From a virus: a stretch of DNA of 43,054 nucleotides. Location: positions 1-43,054 of the IMG/VR virus record IMGVR_UViG_3300018432_000566, one strand, 5' to 3'. Positions 14,503 to 22,974 of the stretch are shown one piece after another (the stretch's first letter is position 1; each line of letters begins with the position of its first letter). The notes under the pieces are model-generated. The model saw only the letters and a program-made list of their open reading frames with translations, did no database searches and was not told the DNA's origin. The position numbers were made by a program, and so were the translations under genes.

Positions 14503-17500
14503 CTATCTCCAGGCGGGCACGCCGTCGAGGCGCTGCGTCGTGGCGGCCCGAGCGCCGAGCGTGCCGTCGAGCATCGCCGCGACGGCCGCCTCGATCAGCT
14601 TGCCCTGGTCCGCGAGGGCGAGGATCTTGCGCTGGTTCTCCTCGATCGACTTGAGGATGTCGTCGCGCTGGCTCTCGCTCAGCGTGTCGTTGAGCGCCTT
14701 CAGCGCGTCACGGACGCCCATCAGCGCGTTGCCGGCCTCGATGTCGTCGAATGGATCCTCGGTCGCGAGCGCGGACCTGAAGGCTCCCTCCCAGTAGGCG
14801 AGCTGCTGGTTGAGAGCCGCGCGGTCGTCGTTGAGGTCGTCGGGGGTGAGCACCTTGGCGCGGACGAGCGCGGCGTCCATGTAGTCGGTCGCCTTCGGGG
14901 TGAGCGACTCCAGGTTCTCGGTGGCCTGGTTGAGGTTCTGCGTCGCCTCGATCAGCTCGCCGAGGTCGCCGGACTTCTGCGCAGCCTGCAGCGCGACGCG
15001 GGCGAGGTCGACCTGCGTCTTCGCAGCCGCGCGATCGTCGGCCTTGCCGGGGGTTCCCTGTGCCTGCTCCCAGGCGAGCTGCGCCCGTTGCTGGGCGGGC
15101 GAGGTCTCCGGGACGGGAGCGCCGATGCCGAAGCTCTTGGCGGCCTTCTGGAGCCGCTGCTGCTTGGCGCCGGCGCCAGCCAACGACTCCAGCGTCGAGG
15201 TCGCCTCGCCGGGCATCGACGCCATGTCGGAGAGCAGCGTCGAGCGCTCCTGTAGGAGCCGCTGCCGGGCGGCGGGGGTCAGCTTGCCCTTCAGGGCCTT
15301 GTTGATCTTCGCGAGCCGCTTGCGCTTCTTGGCCTGCTGCTCCTGCAGCAGCTTGATCCGCGCCCAGCCGGCCTTGCGATCGTCGCCCTTGCCGCCGGTC
15401 GTCTCGGCGCGTGCGGTCGCGCGGTCGTTGCGGGTCAGGCGCTCCTCGAGGTTGAGCTTGTGCCGGCCCTTGGTCGGGGTGCGGTCGCCCAGCTCCTCCT
15501 TGAGCGCCTTCAGGTCGCCCTTGAGCGTCTTTTGCTCGTCGAGCAGCTTCTCGCGCCGGTCCTTCTTCAGCCCGCCGCCCTTGAGCAGGCTGTTGACCTC
15601 CTGCAGCCGCGCTGACTTCTTGGTGAACGACTTTTGGTAGCCGGCGAGCACCTTCTGCGACAGCGCCCCGCCGCCGCCCTTTGGCACCCCGCCCTTGCCG
15701 AAGACGGAGTCGATGTCGTTGGGCACCGACGCGGCGAACTGCCCCGTGTTGGATGCCGCCCAGGGCTGCAGCGGGCTCGCGCCGTCGCGCTTGGAGTACT
15801 CGACGAGCGCGCCGACCATCTTGGCGTTCTGGACGGGGTTGCGCATCGCCTTCATCCCGCCGAGCTTGGCCAGGATGCCGTGCAGCGGCGAGCCCTTCGG
15901 CCATGCCCAGTTCGTGATCTGGCCGAGGCCCGTTCCGCCGTCTGAGGCGACGATGCCGGGGTAGCCGAGCGACTCGCGCTTGCGGAAGACCTTGGCGAGC
16001 ACCGCGGCGATGTAGGGCGACAGGCGGCCGTACTGCTCGAGCAGCATCCGAATGCCGCGCTCGGACATCTGCGGCTTGCCGGGCGCGTCGCTCAGCCCGT
16101 GCTGGCTGAAGGTCTGGTTCCACTTGTTCGTGCCGCCGCCGCGGCGGGCGCCGTGGCGGTAGTAGGCCATGCGCTCCTTGCCGCTGCCCCCGGCGATTTC
16201 CTGCGTCGCCTGGGCGAGCAGGCCGAGCGACCGTTGCTTGTCGCGCGGGTTGGTCGAGATGAAGTACTCGGGATGCGCCGGCGCCTCCTCGGCGTACATC
16301 ACGTTCGGGGAGGTCTGGCGGTGCGACCGCGCTCGCCGGCCGCCCTTGGCGTAGGCGACGTGGACGTGGTCCATGTGGTCGTCGTAGACCGAGCGGCCGT
16401 AGAAGCCCATGATGTTGACCGGCCGGCCGTCCTTGATGCCGACGCCCATCGGGCTGTAGATCAGCTCCTTGAGCTGGCTACCGAACTTCCCGAACATGAA
16501 GCGGGCGAAGCCCATCATCCCCGGCGTCGGGCCGCCGCCGTTGGAGTAGTCGCGGGCGCGGTTGACGCCGTGGTAGCCGTCGTCGCCGGCCCGGAAGCCC
16601 GACGTGATCGACAGGCCGTACTTGCCGGCGAATGGGTTGAACCCGTCGACACCGGCGACCTTGCCGCCAGCGCCGGGGATCAGCGGCCCCAGCAGCCCGA
16701 ACGGGTCGAGCTTGCCGGAGTTGATCGCCTCCTGAACCTTCTTCTTCGAGCCGCGGCGCACGCGGCCCTCGAGGTCCGGCCCGCCGGACGGGCCGCCCGA
16801 GGGGCCGGCCGGGGTGTTGGTGTTGCCGAACGCGCCGCCGCCCCACGACTCGCCGTTGAGCATGTCGTTGAGCTTCAGGTTGACGCCGACGTTGATCTTC
16901 TTGCCCTTCAGCAGGGCGATCTCGTCGCGCAGCGCGGCGACCTGATCGGAGGTCCCCCACGCCGAGTCTCTGACCTTGTCGATCGTCGCCTTGAGGACGG
17001 CGATCTTGGTCTTGGCGGGCATCGACGCGTCGCGCAGACGGTCGATCTGCGCACTCATCGCGCCGAGCTTGCCGTCCGACGCCGCGCTCGCGATGCCGAC
17101 CTCGTAGGCCCACTTGATGAGCGTCCGGCCCTCGGCGGTCAGCTTGCCCGACCGCGACATCGTCGCCTCGATCGTCGAGACGATGTCGCCAAGGTGGGTC
17201 TTGACGGCGTTCTTGGCGTTGCTGGTGTGGGTGCGCAGCAGCCGCTCCATCTCGGCGGCGCCCTCGGCGGTGAGGCCCTTGCCGTCCGACATATGCACGC
17301 GAATCCAGCGGGCGGCCTCGGAGAAGTTGCGCCGCACGGCCTCCTTGCCGGCGGCGCTGTTGACGCCGAGCGTCTTCGAGATCCGAACGAGGTTGTCGTC
17401 GGCGGCCTGGCGCATCCCCTGCGCGTTGACGACGAAGTTGCTGCGCATCCGCGCCCAGCCGTTCTGCAGCAGCTCGAGCTGGCGAAGCGCACCATCGGGG

Positions 17501-19524
17501 TTGATCCACGCCTCGTCGATCAGGCGCGTGCCGGCGCCGAACATCTGGTTGGCGTTGTTGCGCAGCCGCGCCATCCCGGTCAGCAGCTTCTTCTCGGCCC
17601 CGGTGAAGTCGTCGAGGTCTTCCTGACGGATCAGCGACCGGTCGGGGTCGTTGGGATCGGAGAGCTTGAGCGCCCCCGAGTCCTTCCAAGTCTGGATCCG
17701 CGACGCGATCGTCGAGAGCCGCTCGTCGATTGCCTTCGGCTCGGGGATCAGGCCCATCGTCGCGGTCGACGAGGCGCGCTGGAAGTGGTCACCGAAGCTG
17801 AAGCCGCGCTCGCCGGCCATCGCCGACGACACGCCGTCGAGGATCCCCATGCCGAGCGCGACACCGAGGGTGCCCTTGCCGACCGCCTTCATCGGCCCGG
17901 CCATGCCACGCAGGCGGCCCATGACGCCGGTCGACGCGCCGGTCGCCATCCCCTGCCCCATCGCGACGCCGGTCTGCGCGATCATCGCGCCGCCGGGCCC
18001 CTTGACCCACTGGATCGACCCCTTCGCGGCAGCGGCGCCTACAGCGGCCCCTGCCGCGCCGCCTGCGCCGCCGGCCGCCATGCCGGCGGTCATGCCGAGC
18101 GCCATCTCGCCGCCGGCCTTCTGGCCGAGCGTGCGGAACATCGCGAAGCCGCCGAACTTGTGCATCAGCCAGGCGCCCGCGATCAGCTTGCCCCAGGCGT
18201 CCGCGCCACGCCACGCGTCGAAGAACGCGTTGACGGCCTTCGGCGCAGCGTGTGCGGCCTGCTCGGCGACGAACTCCATCGCCTCGCTGAAGCCCTTGCC
18301 GAGCTTGTCCCCGAGGCCCGCCTGCTCGAGCTCGGTCGCGATGCGATCGAGGCTCGGGCCTAGCTGCCGCTCGGCCGCCTTCATCGACAGCTCGATCTTC
18401 TGGCCGAGGTTGAGATCCTCGCGGGCAGCGATCCGGTTGACGGTGTTGACCCACTTCGTCAACGCCTGCGTGCCGAGCGTGAGCGACGGCAACATCTTCG
18501 AGCCGACCGTGATCCCGAGCGTCTCGAACGACCCGCCGAGGTGCTCGATCGCGCCAGCGAGGTTGTCCTGCTTGATCCGGGCGACGTCGGCCGCAGTGCC
18601 GTGCTCCGACGTGGCCGCCGCGAGCTTGCGCAGCTTCTCGGGGCCGGCGTCGTAGAGCGAGTACAGCGTCCGCACCGCGTCGCTGCCGGCGATCACCCCG
18701 GCCTTGTTGAGGAACTGCTCCTTGGTGAGGTCGCCGAAGGCGTGGCGCAGGTTGCCGGCGATCGCGGGCAGCGGCTTCAGCTCGCCGGTCGCCGTAAAGA
18801 TGTCCATCCCGAGACCGCGCATCGCCTTGGCGGCCTTCAAAGACGGCGTGCCGATGTTCAGGAAGAAGCTCTTGAGGCTGGTGCCGGCGTCCGAGCCCTT
18901 GATGCCGGCCTCGGCGAGCGCCTCCAGGGCAACGACGGTGCTGTTGAACGACAGCCCGGCGAGCTTGGCGACCGACCCGCCCATCTTCAGCGCGAGCGCG
19001 AAGTCCTTGACGTCGGCGGTGGTGCTGTTCGCGGCGGTCGCGAGCGCGTCGGCGACCTTCATGCTCTTGCTGCCGCGCAGGCCGAACAGCTTCAGCGCGT
19101 TCGCCGTCGTCTCGGCCGCGGCGGCGAGGTCCATCTCGCCGGCCGCGGCGAGCGCGAGCGCGGATCGCAGACCACCGCGCATGATCTGCGTGACCGACAG
19201 GCCACCCTTGGCCAGCTCGGTCTGCGCCTTGGCGGCCTCGAGCGCCGAGTACTTCGTCGCGGCGCCCGACTTGAGGGCCTGGCCCCGCAAGACCTCCATC
19301 TGGCGGCCACTGGCGCGAGTGACCGCCTTCAGCGACGAAAGCTGCGACTCGAAGTCGGCAGCCTTCTTGATCGAGTAGGCAAGGCCAGCGGCGAGACCTA
19401 CCGCCCCGACCTTGCCTGCCGTAAACATCGACCGCTCGAGGCGATCGACGCCCCTCGACGCCTTCGACGCCAGCGCACCGGCACCGGCCATTTTCCGTCC
19501 GGCCGCGTCAAATTCACCGCCCAT
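14503..19524 (-). CDS. Tape measure protein with two embedded muralytic domains
   Basis: 1673 residues from ATG 19524. N-terminal coiled and hydrophobic region with the TMP signature (KKAADFESQLSSLKAVTRAS; SGAATKYSALEAAKAQTELA; ALEALAEAGIKGSDAGTSLK). Gly/Ala-rich hydrophobic stretches lie near 430-550. ~970-1060 is a metallopeptidase-like module (ITSGFRAGDDGYHGVNRARD ... DHMDHVHVAY). ~1180-1260 is lysozyme-like (RKRESLGYPGI ... GGTGLGQITNWAWP ... QPWAAS). Coiled coils follow. It sets tail length (about 250 nm at the usual ~0.15 nm per residue) and probably opens peptidoglycan at injection. The frame stays open upstream to 19650 with TMP-like sequence but no ATG/GTG/TTG, so the true start is uncertain. 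Confidence 0.92.
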   Translation of the reverse strand: MGGEFDAAGRKMAGAGALASKASRGVDRLERSMFTAGKVGAVGLAAGLAYSIKKAADFESQLSSLKAVTRASGRQMEVLRGQALKSGAATKYSALEAAKAQTELAKGGLSVTQIMRGGLRSALALAAAGEMDLAAAAETTANALKLFGLRGSKSMKVADALATAANSTTADVKDFALALKMGGSVAKLAGLSFNSTVVALEALAEAGIKGSDAGTSLKSFFLNIGTPSLKAAKAMRGLGMDIFTATGELKPLPAIAGNLRHAFGDLTKEQFLNKAGVIAGSDAVRTLYSLYDAGPEKLRKLAAATSEHGTAADVARIKQDNLAGAIEHLGGSFETLGITVGSKMLPSLTLGTQALTKWVNTVNRIAAREDLNLGQKIELSMKAAERQLGPSLDRIATELEQAGLGDKLGKGFSEAMEFVAEQAAHAAPKAVNAFFDAWRGADAWGKLIAGAWLMHKFGGFAMFRTLGQKAGGEMALGMTAGMAAGGAGGAAGAAVGAAAAKGSIQWVKGPGGAMIAQTGVAMGQGMATGASTGVMGRLRGMAGPMKAVGKGTLGVALGMGILDGVSSAMAGERGFSFGDHFQRASSTATMGLIPEPKAIDERLSTIASRIQTWKDSGALKLSDPNDPDRSLIRQEDLDDFTGAEKKLLTGMARLRNNANQMFGAGTRLIDEAWINPDGALRQLELLQNGWARMRSNFVVNAQGMRQAADDNLVRISKTLGVNSAAGKEAVRRNFSEAARWIRVHMSDGKGLTAEGAAEMERLLRTHTSNAKNAVKTHLGDIVSTIEATMSRSGKLTAEGRTLIKWAYEVGIASAASDGKLGAMSAQIDRLRDASMPAKTKIAVLKATIDKVRDSAWGTSDQVAALRDEIALLKGKKINVGVNLKLNDMLNGESWGGGAFGNTNTPAGPSGGPSGGPDLEGRVRRGSKKKVQEAINSGKLDPFGLLGPLIPGAGGKVAGVDGFNPFAGKYGLSITSGFRAGDDGYHGVNRARDYSNGGGPTPGMMGFARFMFGKFGSQLKELIYSPMGVGIKDGRPVNIMGFYGRSVYDDHMDHVHVAYAKGGRRARSHRQTSPNVMYAEEAPAHPEYFISTNPRDKQRSLGLLAQATQEIAGGSGKERMAYYRHGARRGGGTNKWNQTFSQHGLSDAPGKPQMSERGIRMLLEQYGRLSPYIAAVLAKVFRKRESLGYPGIVASDGGTGLGQITNWAWPKGSPLHGILAKLGGMKAMRNPVQNAKMVGALVEYSKRDGASPLQPWAASNTGQFAASVPNDIDSVFGKGGVPKGGGGALSQKVLAGYQKSFTKKSARLQEVNSLLKGGGLKKDRREKLLDEQKTLKGDLKALKEELGDRTPTKGRHKLNLEERLTRNDRATARAETTGGKGDDRKAGWARIKLLQEQQAKKRKRLAKINKALKGKLTPAARQRLLQERSTLLSDMASMPGEATSTLESLAGAGAKQQRLQKAAKSFGIGAPVPETSPAQQRAQLAWEQAQGTPGKADDRAAAKTQVDLARVALQAAQKSGDLGELIEATQNLNQATENLESLTPKATDYMDAALVRAKVLTPDDLNDDRAALNQQLAYWEGAFRSALATEDPFDDIEAGNALMGVRDALKALNDTLSESQRDDILKSIEENQRKILALADQGKLIEAAVAAMLDGTLGARAATTQRLDGVPAWR

Positions 19525-19650
19525 GCGGGCGGCACTCGAAGCTGCCTTCTGGTTGAGGGCGTTCGCCTGGGCTAGCTTGCGTTGAAGCGGACCAAGGTCC
19601 GCGTCAACGACGGTGTGTAGCCGGGCGATCTCCGTTCCGGTGATCGCGTG

Positions 19651-19864
19651 TCACTTTCTGCGCCGCGCCTGCTGCTTGCGCTCGTGCTCTTTGAGCTCGT
19701 TCTCGACGTGGACGAAGTCCTGCCACTCGAGAAACTCCGAGCGGGGCATTGCTCGGATCTCGGCGAGCGTCTTGTGCAGGCGACTAGCGAGGACGAACTC
19801 GAAAGCTCGCTCCCTCGCCAGCAGCAGACGCTTCGCCTCTTCGTCGGTGAATGCGCTAGCTGGC
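19651..19864 (-). CDS. Second tail-assembly chaperone ORF (frameshift extension)
   Basis: An open frame encoding TDEEAKRLLLARERAFEFVL, then HKTLAEIRAMPRSEFLEWQD and a basic tail ending QQARRRK, stop at 19651-19653. This is the expected 'T' part of a G/GT tail chaperone pair. It has no ATG or GTG at its start; it overlaps the end of the first chaperone ORF in the +1 (equivalently -2) frame. A GGGG run at 19867-19864 (GCT GGG GCC) could allow the slip. The fused product would be about 202 residues. Its stop codon is in the same frame as the tape-measure ORF that follows. Confidence 0.75.
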
Positions 19865-20260
19865 CCCAGCGCTAGCGCGAAAGGAGACGCGCGACTTCTT
19901 CCTGATGTCGGGCGTGTCCTCGCTCAGCGCGTCGATCGCGCCCGAGAGGCGGCTGATGACGGCCGCCGACTTGTCGAGCAGCGTGTCGAGCGCGTCATCG
20001 CCGATCGCCGGCTCGACGAGACCGAAGCGGACCATCAGCCGCTCCTGCAGCTCGAACTGCACGCCCTCGCCCTCGGAGACGCGCTTGATGACCTGGCCCG
20101 CCTCGCCCTGCGTGAGCGCGCGGATCTTGACCTGACCGCCCCACTCGGGGACGTCGATCACGTCGGTCGGGAGGTCTTGCGCCTCGATGATCTCCTGCCA
20201 GGTGAGGATCTTGCCGTCTGCGGCGCGCGCGGACTTGGCCTGGTTTCTCTGGGTTGCCAT
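19856..20260 (-). CDS. Tail assembly chaperone (G-like)
   Basis: 134 residues: MATQRNQAKSARAADGKILT, then EIIEAQDLPTDVIDVPEWGG, with QVKIRALTQGEAGQVIKRVS typical of siphovirus tail assembly chaperones, which coat the tape measure while the tube assembles. It ends RKKSRVSFRASAGAS, followed by TAG. It lies between the tail-tube genes and the tape measure, the canonical position. The last codons overlap the second chaperone ORF, indicating programmed frameshifting as in other siphoviruses. Confidence 0.85.
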   Translation of the reverse strand: MATQRNQAKSARAADGKILTWQEIIEAQDLPTDVIDVPEWGGQVKIRALTQGEAGQVIKRVSEGEGVQFELQERLMVRFGLVEPAIGDDALDTLLDKSAAVISRLSGAIDALSEDTPDIRKKSRVSFRASAGAS

Positions 20261-20292
20261 CTGGTGGGTCTCCTTCAGGTCTGCAACGTGAG

Positions 20293-20339
20293 CGCGCCCG
20301 CCGCCGGAACGCCGAGGTACGGCGGCGGCGACGGGCGCG
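20293..20339. terminator. Strong GC-rich hairpin between tail-tube and chaperone genes
   Basis: CGCGCCCGCCGCCG (20293-20306) pairs with CGGCGG (20320-20325) and CGGGCGCG (20332-20339), with a 3-6 base bulge on the right side. It lies in the ~110-base gap after the highly expressed tail-tube gene. There is no U tract, so it is more likely an attenuator or RNA stabiliser that lowers expression of the chaperone and tape-measure genes than a full terminator. Confidence 0.5.
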
Positions 20340-20369
20340 CGTGGGCTCGTGCTAGGCGAGGTCCGGCAC

Positions 20370-20780
20370 CTACGGCGCGACGACGCCCCAGGTCGGCTTG
20401 CCGTTGAGCTGCAGCTCGAACGACATCGACGCCTTGTCGTCGACCGGCGTCTCGATGTTCAGGCCGCCGACGATCGCCTCGTACTCGGCCTTCGGCTTGC
20501 CGACGCCGTCACCCTGCGGGTAGTAGACGACGTCGCTGAACGCGTTGAGGATGCCGTCGATCCAGCCGTAGGCGGTCGGGTCGTAGTGCCCCTCGCACGA
20601 CTGCGAGCCCTCGAAGAGGCCCGGGATGTACTTGTGCGCGTCATCGCCCAGGGCGGTGACATCTGGGGCGTCGGCGGAGCGCTCGAGGCCGACGCTGGAC
20701 AGGTAGCCCGAGACATCTCGGACGACGCTGCCAGAGTCGGTGATCGTGAGCTTGGCCTTGCTTCCGTGGTCGAATCCCAT
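20370..20780 (-). CDS. Major tail (tube) protein, paralogue 1
   Basis: 136 residues with the beta-rich pattern of siphovirus tube proteins: GSKAKLTITDSGSVVRDVSG, then VTALGDDAHKYIPGLFEGSQ, and AIVGGLNIETPVDDKASMSF. The TALGDDAHKxIPGL block is shared with the gene immediately upstream (20814-21515). It packs into hexameric rings around the tape measure. Last of the two tube genes before the GC-rich hairpin and the chaperones. Confidence 0.82.
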   Translation of the reverse strand: MGFDHGSKAKLTITDSGSVVRDVSGYLSSVGLERSADAPDVTALGDDAHKYIPGLFEGSQSCEGHYDPTAYGWIDGILNAFSDVVYYPQGDGVGKPKAEYEAIVGGLNIETPVDDKASMSFELQLNGKPTWGVVAP

Positions 20781-20813
20781 CGTTTACTTCCTCCTTGGCA
20801 GGCGCGCTGCCGG

Positions 20814-21515
20814 TTACTCGTTGGGTGTGCGGCAGACGCCGACTTGGTAGGTCGCGTTTCCATCGGAGACGACGTGGCTGGCGCGGACGTAGCGGCGCAA
20901 CGTGCCCGCCCCCGCGACTCGCTCGGCTCCCCCGTCCTCGTCGACCTCCGCGAAGGTCGCGACGTCGGCGAAGGTGGAGTTGTCAGCGGAGTCCTGGAGC
21001 TTCACGTCGAGCGTCTCGCCCTCCGGCACGCTCGTCGCGTGCAGGTAGGCCGCCCAGCCGGTCGCGCTCGACGCGCCGCCGTCGTGGCTGGCGACGTTCG
21101 CCGTGCCGGTGCGGGATGCGAGCGGCGCGATCGACACGAGCCGCTCCGATCCGCCTGACGCCTGCGTCTCGATGTTCAGCGTGGTGATGCCGTCGACTGG
21201 CGACTCGATCGCCAGCGAGGTCGGGATGCCCGACGCTCCCTGCCCCAGCGCGCCAGCCGCGTCGCCGGACGGGTAGTAGGAGAGAACGGACGGCTGGTTG
21301 GTCCGCGTGTCGAGCGCGGGCCCGCTGTCGGAGTCGTACATGCCCTCGCCGGACGCCGAGGCGTCCTCAAGGCCGGGGATGAACTTGTGCGCGTCGTCGC
21401 CGAGCGCGGTGGAATCCGGCGGGTCGGTCGACCGCTCCCATGAGAACGACTTCAGGTAGCGGGTGAGGTTGAGCGCGTCGAGGAAGACCTTGGCGCGCGA
21501 GCCGTGCTGGGCCAT
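20814..21515 (-). CDS. Tail tube protein, paralogue 2 with extra domain
   Basis: 233 residues. The first ~125 repeat the tube fold of the neighbouring gene (SRAKVFLDALNLTRYLKSFS; STALGDDAHKFIPGLEDASA; SLAIESPVDGITTLNIETQA). The last ~100 are an added beta-sandwich-like domain (GWAAYLHATSVPEGETLDVK; RRYVRASHVVSDGNATYQVG), as in tube proteins with an immunoglobulin-like surface domain. Two adjacent tube paralogues could build a mixed or two-part tube. It starts one base after the end of the 91-residue gene upstream. Confidence 0.78.
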   Translation of the reverse strand: MAQHGSRAKVFLDALNLTRYLKSFSWERSTDPPDSTALGDDAHKFIPGLEDASASGEGMYDSDSGPALDTRTNQPSVLSYYPSGDAAGALGQGASGIPTSLAIESPVDGITTLNIETQASGGSERLVSIAPLASRTGTANVASHDGGASSATGWAAYLHATSVPEGETLDVKLQDSADNSTFADVATFAEVDEDGGAERVAGAGTLRRYVRASHVVSDGNATYQVGVCRTPNE

Positions 21516-21791
21516 CTAGGCCACCTCCTCGATTGCGGCGAGCACCGCGTTCTTGTTGGGCAGCTTCTCGGGCTCCTTGACGCCGACCGTGGCGGCGTAG
21601 ACGTCGAGATCGCTGCGGTTCATGTCCTTCGGCGAGGTGCCGCCGACAAGCTCGATCAGCCCGTCGCGCAACAGCCAGGGGATCGACTCCGGCGGGATGT
21701 CGCTTCGGATGTCGTCGGGCTCGGCGCGCTCGTCTCGGCCCCAGTTGAGGCCGCGGAGCACGCGGTACTCCTGCTTCTGTGAGTCGGCCAC
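21516..21791 (-). CDS. Small head-tail region protein
   Basis: 91 residues: a beta-like N-terminus (EYRVLRGLNWGRDERAEPDD), an IPPESIPWLLRDGLIELV segment, then a small three-helix part (MNRSDLDVYAATVGVKEPEK, LPNKNAVLAAIEEVA) that resembles a SAP/HeH-type minidomain found in phage structural proteins. It sits between the tail terminator and the tail-tube genes. Structural or assembly role inferred from position only. Confidence 0.65.
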   Translation of the reverse strand: MADSQKQEYRVLRGLNWGRDERAEPDDIRSDIPPESIPWLLRDGLIELVGGTSPKDMNRSDLDVYAATVGVKEPEKLPNKNAVLAAIEEVA

Positions 21792-21828
21792 GGAGGGCCT
21801 CCTTTGCTGGGCCGCGCGAGGCGGCGGG

Positions 21829-22233
21829 TTAGGCCACGTAGAGCCGGTACAGGCCGCCTCGGTGGCGGTAGGTCTTGCCGTCCTTGACCTCGGAGTAGGC
21901 GACGTCGCTCTCGGGTCGCAGGTAGGCGTGGTGGCGCCCGGCGATCGTCAGGTCCGCGTCGGTGAGGACTGCCTCGACGCGGTCGGCGATCTGGCCGGCC
22001 TTGACAGCCGAGGACGACGGGTCGACGGCCTTGATGAGGTAGCGCGGCTTGTCGAACGCCAGGCCGTCGAGGGTGAACTCCTTGGGGCCAGAGTTGAGGC
22101 TGATGACGACGAACGGATGGCCGGAGCCCTGCGGGGCGACGTCCTCCCAGACGGCCTTCGGATCAGCGAGCAGCGCGACGAGCGGCGCGTCGGCGAGCAG
22201 CTCCTCGCGAAGGGCCTTTACGACGGCGTTCAC
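21829..22233 (-). CDS. Tail terminator/completion protein
   Basis: 134 residues of the pattern seen in tail terminators (DUF3168/gpU-like): an N-terminal helix (NAVVKALREELLADAPLVAL), an alternating strand region (GHPFVVISLNSGPKEF, RYLIKAVDPSSSAVKAGQIA), and a final strand HRGGLYRLYVA. In siphoviruses it caps the tail tube and joins it to the neck. Its GTG start overlaps the stop of the HK97-gp10-like gene by four bases, the usual neck gene order. Confidence 0.72.
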   Translation of the reverse strand: MNAVVKALREELLADAPLVALLADPKAVWEDVAPQGSGHPFVVISLNSGPKEFTLDGLAFDKPRYLIKAVDPSSSAVKAGQIADRVEAVLTDADLTIAGRHHAYLRPESDVAYSEVKDGKTYRHRGGLYRLYVA

Positions 22234-22583
22234 TTCGCCGCCCGCTTGATCGCGGCGCCCATCGCAGCCTTGAAGGCCGGGCGCTCCGCGTCGGCCGCGG
22301 GGCCGAGGAACGGCTTGGCCGGCAGGCTCTCGGTGCCGAGCTCGTGGAACTCGCCCCAGAAGGCGTTGACGACGACCGCCTTCGCCAACGGCCCCTGGTC
22401 GACGACCTCGACCGAGCCGAGCAGCTCGCCGGAGTCGACGAGGCCCTGACTCTGGATGTTCTCCTCTGCTCCGTCCTTGATGTTCTCGGCCGCGGCGGCG
22501 ACGACGATGCCCACCGTGCCGGGCGCCTTCGCGATCACGGCGGGGATGCGGGTTGTCAGGCGGGTGGTGGACTTCTTGGCCAT
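22230..22583 (-). CDS. HK97 gp10-like neck protein
   Basis: 117 residues from ATG at 22583. The frame continues upstream but reads as Arg/Ser-rich shadow. VVAAAAENIKDGAEENIQSQ, then LVDSGELLGSVEVVDQGPLA, and NAFWGEFHELGTESLPAKPF give the typical HK97-gp10 pattern: helix, 'G-L-SI'-like turn, strand, 'YA..vEfGt..mpaqPFl.PA'. It acts at the head-tail joint. It overlaps the head-closure gene upstream by one base. Confidence 0.82.
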   Translation of the reverse strand: MAKKSTTRLTTRIPAVIAKAPGTVGIVVAAAAENIKDGAEENIQSQGLVDSGELLGSVEVVDQGPLAKAVVVNAFWGEFHELGTESLPAKPFLGPAADAERPAFKAAMGAAIKRAAK

Positions 22584-22948
22584 TAGGTGACCTCCAGGCA
22601 CTCGACGCGACGTGAGAGCTGCCACGACCGGGGATCTCGTAGGCCGCGCACCTCGAGCGTCTGCCCGCCGACGACGATGCGGTCCTCGACCTTGATGTCC
22701 TGGCTGGCGGGCAGCGTGACCAGGCGGAACTTCGTCGTGGCGATTCCGTCCTCGACCTCGTCCTCGTGGTCGATCTGCGACGACAGCGGCGAGAGGCGAC
22801 AGGCGACGCCGGTCGCCAGGTCGCTCCACGCTTCGGTCTGCCCGCCCTGGCCGTCGTCGGTGACCGCCTTGCGCTTGATCGTGCAGGTGTCGGGCAGGGT
22901 CTCCTCGACCGTCTCGCGCATCGCGGCGAGCTCGCCAGCGTCGAGCAT
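22583..22948 (-). CDS. Head-closure/adaptor protein
   Basis: 121 residues: an N-terminal helix (LDAGELAAMRETVEETLPDT) followed by a beta barrel (TCTIKRKAVTDDGQGGQTEA, ACRLSPLSSQ, KVEDRIVVGGQTLEVRGLRD). This matches SPP1-gp16-type head-closure proteins, which plug the connector after packaging. Position between connector and gp10-like genes supports it. Confidence 0.72.
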   Translation of the reverse strand: MLDAGELAAMRETVEETLPDTCTIKRKAVTDDGQGGQTEAWSDLATGVACRLSPLSSQIDHEDEVEDGIATTKFRLVTLPASQDIKVEDRIVVGGQTLEVRGLRDPRSWQLSRRVECLEVT

Positions 22949-22974
22949 GTGCGCTCCCTCTTGGTCGGGGGTGG

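Noticed and set aside
16099-18363. 754-codon rightward ORF opposite the tape measure gene
   Set aside because: Antisense of a clear tape-measure ORF in GC-rich DNA; product is Arg/Ala/Val-rich with no domain, and no ribosome-binding site or promoter.
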